A stretch of DNA of 7,657 nucleotides, taken from positions 1-7,657 of the forward strand of contig CAIQGU010000465.1 in the NCBI GenBank assembly GCA_903871435.1. Reading direction: 5' to 3'. The notes under the pieces were generated by a model. That model made no database searches, had not been told where the DNA came from, and saw nothing but the letters and a program-made list of their open reading frames with translations. Within the stretch, counting starts at the first letter, position 1, and every line of letters starts with the position of its first letter. This DNA is from an uncultured Burkholderiales bacterium. Lineage in GTDB: Bacteria > Pseudomonadota > Gammaproteobacteria > Burkholderiales > Burkholderiaceae_F. This document shows, in pieces, positions 5,199 through 7,657 of the stretch. The position numbers and the translations under genes are program-made.

Positions 5199-6716
5199 AT
5201 GAGCACGAGCACGGCCATGCCGCTTTCCGCCCCAATGAATATTGCGCAATTACCGGCGCGGCCGGCCCGAAACGCCCGGCTTGCCGCTGGCATTTTGTTG
5301 TCGACTGCGCTGCTGGGGCTCGCCTGCGGCGCCCGTGCCCAGGAAGCTCCACCGACCGCGGTGCCGCTGGGCGCACCGATGCCGGCGCCGGCTGCCGGCC
5401 GGCTGGGTGCGCCGACACCCGCGCGCGGCTCTGCCCCGCTGGGTGCCCCCACGCCGGCTCCGGCCAGCGCGGGCCCGCACATGCTCGATCGCATCATTGC
5501 CGTGGTCAACGACGAGGTGGTCACCAGCGGCGAACTCGATTACCGCATCCATGCCGCCGAATCGCAACTGGCACGGTCGCGCGTTGCCGTGCCGGCCGCC
5601 GACGTGCTGCGCAAGCAGGTGCTCGAGCGCCTCATCGTCGACCGGGCCCAATTGCAGCTGGCACGCGAAACCGGCGTGCGCGTCGATGATGGCACGGTCA
5701 ATGCTGCGGTGGCCCGCATGGCCGAGGCCAACGGCATGAATGTCCAGGCGCTGCGCAGCAAGGTCGAAGCCGACGGCGTGCCGTATGGCCAGTTCCGTGA
5801 CGATATGCGCGACGAAATCACCATGATGCGGGTGCGCGACCGCGAGGTCGATGCCAAGATCCAGATCTCCGAGGGCGAGATCGATAACTTCCTGCAGGAG
5901 CAAAGCGCGCTGTCGGGCAGCACCACCGAATACAACGTGGCCCAGATCCTCATCGGCGTGTCCGAAATTGCCAGCCCGGAATTCGTGGAACGGGCGCGCC
6001 GCCGTACCGAGGACCTGTACAACCAGCTCACCAGTGGCGCGGACTTCGGCCGCCTGGCGGCCGGTTATTCCTCCGCGCCCGAAGCCTTGCAAGGTGGCGA
6101 TTTGGGCTGGCGCTCCCTCGACCGGCTGCCCGGCCTCTTTGCCGACGCCGTGAAGAAGCTCAAGCCGGGCGAAATCACGGAACCGCTGCGCAGCCCAGTG
6201 GGCTTCCACATCCTCAAACTGCTGGGCCAACGCGATACCGCGGCGGCGCGCATCTCCAACAAGCCTGTTGCCCAGACCCATGCCCGGCACATCCTGCTGC
6301 GTGTCTCCGACGCCATGCCCGAAGCCGAAGTGCGCCACCGGCTGGCCGACCTGCGCGAGCGCGTGCTCAAGGGCGGGCAGGATTTCGCGCAGCTGGCGCG
6401 GCTCTATTCCGTGGATCCCAGCAGCACGCGCGGCGGTGATCTGGGCTGGCTCTATCCCAACGACACGGTGCCCGCGTTCGAAGCGGCCATGAACGGGCTG
6501 AAGATCGGCGAAATCAGCGAACCCGTGCAGTCGCCCTTTGGTTTCCACCTCATCCAGGTGCTCGAGCGGCGCACCGAGGAATCGTCAATCGAGCGCAAGC
6601 GGCTCGAGGCGCGCCAGGCTATCCGCGACCGCAAGTCGGAAGAAGCATTGCAGGAGTGGCTGCGCCAGCTGCGCGATCGGACGTACGTGGAGTACCGACT
6701 GGAAGATAACCGGTAG
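5199..6716 (+). CDS. surA: Periplasmic chaperone / peptidyl-prolyl isomerase SurA
   Basis: A protein of 505 residues, long against about 430 for E. coli SurA. It binds unfolded outer-membrane proteins in the periplasm and delivers them to the BAM complex. It has a basic, hydrophobic signal peptide (about 13-47), with a signal peptidase I site after ARA at 45-47. A Pro/Ala linker with a three-fold repeat follows (56-91), then the SurA N-domain from about 94 (MLDRIIAVVNDEVVTSGELD). Two parvulin domains come next, about 244-345 (EYNVAQILIGV to SPVGFHILKLLGQR) and 361-458 (HARHILLRVS to SPFGFHLIQVLERR), then a C-terminal helix rejoining the chaperone core. The extra length is mostly the N-terminal region. 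The ATG follows the lptD TAA with no gap and has only a weak upstream GAG, suggesting translational coupling. Met7 and Met13 are alternative starts; Met13 would give a more usual signal peptide. Cys43 lies in a lipobox-like LGLAC. Identity is secure. Confidence 0.96.
   Translation: MSTSTAMPLSAPMNIAQLPARPARNARLAAGILLSTALLGLACGARAQEAPPTAVPLGAPMPAPAAGRLGAPTPARGSAPLGAPTPAPASAGPHMLDRIIAVVNDEVVTSGELDYRIHAAESQLARSRVAVPAADVLRKQVLERLIVDRAQLQLARETGVRVDDGTVNAAVARMAEANGMNVQALRSKVEADGVPYGQFRDDMRDEITMMRVRDREVDAKIQISEGEIDNFLQEQSALSGSTTEYNVAQILIGVSEIASPEFVERARRRTEDLYNQLTSGADFGRLAAGYSSAPEALQGGDLGWRSLDRLPGLFADAVKKLKPGEITEPLRSPVGFHILKLLGQRDTAAARISNKPVAQTHARHILLRVSDAMPEAEVRHRLADLRERVLKGGQDFAQLARLYSVDPSSTRGGDLGWLYPNDTVPAFEAAMNGLKIGEISEPVQSPFGFHLIQVLERRTEESSIERKRLEARQAIRDRKSEEALQEWLRQLRDRTYVEYRLEDNR
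5364..5471 (+). repeat. Three tandem 36-bp repeats in the SurA linker
   Basis: Residues 56-91 are three 12-residue units: PLGAPMPAPAAG, RLGAPTPARGSA and PLGAPTPAPASA. The DNA units 5364-5399, 5400-5435 and 5436-5471 are in phase and diverged, sharing CTGGG(C/T)GC. They form a Pro/Ala-rich, probably unstructured spacer between signal peptide and N-domain. Confidence 0.85.
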
Positions 6717-6723
6717 ATCGGCT

Positions 6724-6743
6724 GGGCGCTGCTGCTGGCGCCC
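6724..6743 (+). promoter_or_regulatory. Hairpin in the surA-pdxA spacer
   Basis: GGGCGC and GCGCCC form a perfect 6-bp stem around the 8-nt loop TGCTGCTG, starting seven bases after the surA stop. No T-run follows, so it is not a typical intrinsic terminator. It could stabilise the upstream mRNA end or weaken read-through to pdxA. Confidence 0.45.
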
Positions 6744-6766
6744 GCGGTTGGCCGCACGTAGTCATC

Positions 6767-6771
6767 AGGAG
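6767..6771 (+). promoter_or_regulatory. Ribosome-binding site for the TTG start of pdxA
   Basis: AGGAG stands six bases before TTG at 6778. No ATG or GTG near this point opens the pdxA frame, so this site fixes the start. Another in-frame TTG at 6748 has no comparable upstream site. Confidence 0.8.
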
Positions 6772-6777
6772 CGAGCC

Positions 6778-7657
6778 TTGGCACCACTGCGACTTGCCAT
6801 CACCACCGGCGAGCCCGCTGGCATAGGTCCGGAAGTTTCCGTGCAGGCTGCCGTCGATGGCGGTGTCCCCTGCGACCTGCTGGGTGACCGTGAACTCATC
6901 GCTGCTGCCGCCCGCACGCTCAAGCTTGCCTGGCCGCTGCCCACGCACGTGCGCGTCGTTCACGAACCGCTGGCCGCGCCGGTGCGCGCCGGCACGCTCG
7001 ACGTGCGTAATGCGCCCTATGTCTTGCGGCTGCTGGACCGCGCGGTGGCAGGTTGGCGCAGTGGGGAATACGCGGCGCTGGTTACGGCGCCGGTGCACAA
7101 GGCGGTGATCAACGACGCCGGCGTGCCTTTTCGCGGCCACACCGAATACCTGGCGCAGGCCACCGGCACGCCGCTGGTGGTGATGATGCTGGCAGGCGGT
7201 GGCCTGCGCGTAGCGCTGCTCACCACGCACCTGCCGCTGTCGGCCGTGCCCGCGGCCATCACCCGCGAGCGGCTCGACGCCACCTTGGACATCCTCAACC
7301 AGGATCTCATTGTCCGCTTCGGCATACCGGTACCGCGTATCGCGGTCGTGGCGCTCAACCCGCATGCGGGTGAAGGCGGCCATATGGGGCGCGAGGAGAT
7401 CGACACCATTGCGCCGGCCATCGCTGCGGCGCGCGAGCGCGGCATCCTGGCCACCGGCCCCTGGCCCGCCGACACCATCTTTGTGCCGCGCAACGCCGCG
7501 GGGGTGGATGCGATCCTGGCCATGTACCACGATCAGGGACTGGCACCGCTCAAGTACGCCAGTTTCGGCAAGGGCGTGAATGTCACGCTGGGCTTGCCGC
7601 TGATCCGCACCTCCGTAGATCACGGCACTGCGCTGGACCTGGCCGGGAAGGCGCAGG
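6778..7657 (+). CDS. pdxA: 4-hydroxythreonine-4-phosphate dehydrogenase, 3' end cut by window
   Basis: 293 codons are present of about 330 expected. PdxA oxidises 4-phosphohydroxy-L-threonine with NAD+ and, after decarboxylation, supplies 3-amino-2-oxopropyl phosphate for pyridoxine 5'-phosphate synthesis in the cytoplasm. The N-terminus LAITTGEPAGIGPEV is the family hallmark. Substrate-binding His121 (RGHTEYLA) and the three metal-ligand histidines His151 (TTHLPLS), His196 (LNPHAGEGG) and His251 (MYHDQGLAP) keep exactly the spacing of E. coli His136, 166, 211 and 266, each offset by 15. VNVTLGLPLIRTSVDHGTALDLAG near the edge is also conserved. This separates it from PdxA2-like paralogues less sharply than a tree would, but the operon position after surA is the classical one. 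The start is TTG with AGGAG six bases upstream. It follows surA by 61 nt and is probably co-transcribed; ksgA is often next in related genomes but lies outside the window. Confidence 0.95.
   Translation, partial: MAPLRLAITTGEPAGIGPEVSVQAAVDGGVPCDLLGDRELIAAAARTLKLAWPLPTHVRVVHEPLAAPVRAGTLDVRNAPYVLRLLDRAVAGWRSGEYAALVTAPVHKAVINDAGVPFRGHTEYLAQATGTPLVVMMLAGGGLRVALLTTHLPLSAVPAAITRERLDATLDILNQDLIVRFGIPVPRIAVVALNPHAGEGGHMGREEIDTIAPAIAAARERGILATGPWPADTIFVPRNAAGVDAILAMYHDQGLAPLKYASFGKGVNVTLGLPLIRTSVDHGTALDLAGKAQ

Noticed and set aside
4092..5249. Long minus-strand open frame (385 residues) opposite lptD
   Set aside because: Shadow of GC-rich codons; no recognisable domain, no ribosome-binding site, and the plus-strand protein is clearly LptD.
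5250..6548. Long minus-strand open frame (432 residues) opposite surA
   Set aside because: His/Ala/Gly-rich composition typical of antisense frames; no motifs; surA on the other strand is unambiguous.
1..7657. tRNA, rRNA, CRISPR, insertion sequence or prophage signals
   Set aside because: No clover-leaf, spaced direct repeats, terminal inverted repeats with transposase, or composition shift seen on either strand.

Overview
This is a GC-rich stretch of chromosome with codon use typical of Betaproteobacteria, most likely Burkholderiales and probably Alcaligenaceae (Bordetella/Achromobacter-like). That placement is inferred from protein flavour and from gene order (amgK-murU divergent from lptD-surA-pdxA), not from a database search. 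Six protein genes fill about 95% of the window. I see no RNA genes, insertion sequences, CRISPR arrays or phage remnants, and base composition looks uniform.

Left arm, minus strand, reading right to left from about 2529: amgK (N-acetylmuramate/N-acetylglucosamine anomeric kinase), murU (MurNAc-1-phosphate uridylyltransferase) and a UbiH-type FAD monooxygenase cut by the left edge. The junctions overlap by 1 nt (TGATG) and 4 nt (ATGA), so this is a tightly coupled operon. AmgK and MurU are consecutive steps of the peptidoglycan recycling route that returns MurNAc to UDP-MurNAc. The hydroxylase belongs to ubiquinone synthesis.

Centre, about 2530-2678: a short divergent intergenic region. It holds a strong ribosome-binding site for a GTG start of amgK, a 15-bp palindrome, and a strong Shine-Dalgarno sequence on the plus strand that sits in front of an ATT codon of the lptD frame. 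The lptD start is therefore uncertain.

Right arm, plus strand: lptD (outer-membrane LPS translocon), surA (periplasmic chaperone/prolyl isomerase) and pdxA (4-hydroxythreonine-4-phosphate dehydrogenase, vitamin B6 synthesis), the last cut by the right edge. lptD and surA abut with no spacer (TAA-ATG). pdxA follows after 61 nt and starts at TTG behind a good ribosome-binding site. SurA assists folding of beta-barrel proteins, LptD included. Together the two arms pair cell-wall recycling with outer-membrane assembly.

I found no convincing undescribed system: these are conserved housekeeping genes. The points worth a second look are local: the ATT-versus-GTG start of lptD, a hairpin ending on the murU start codon, a three-fold 12-residue repeat and a lipobox-like cysteine in SurA, a 27-bp near-palindrome inside lptD, and an LptD with only two cysteines after the predicted signal peptide.
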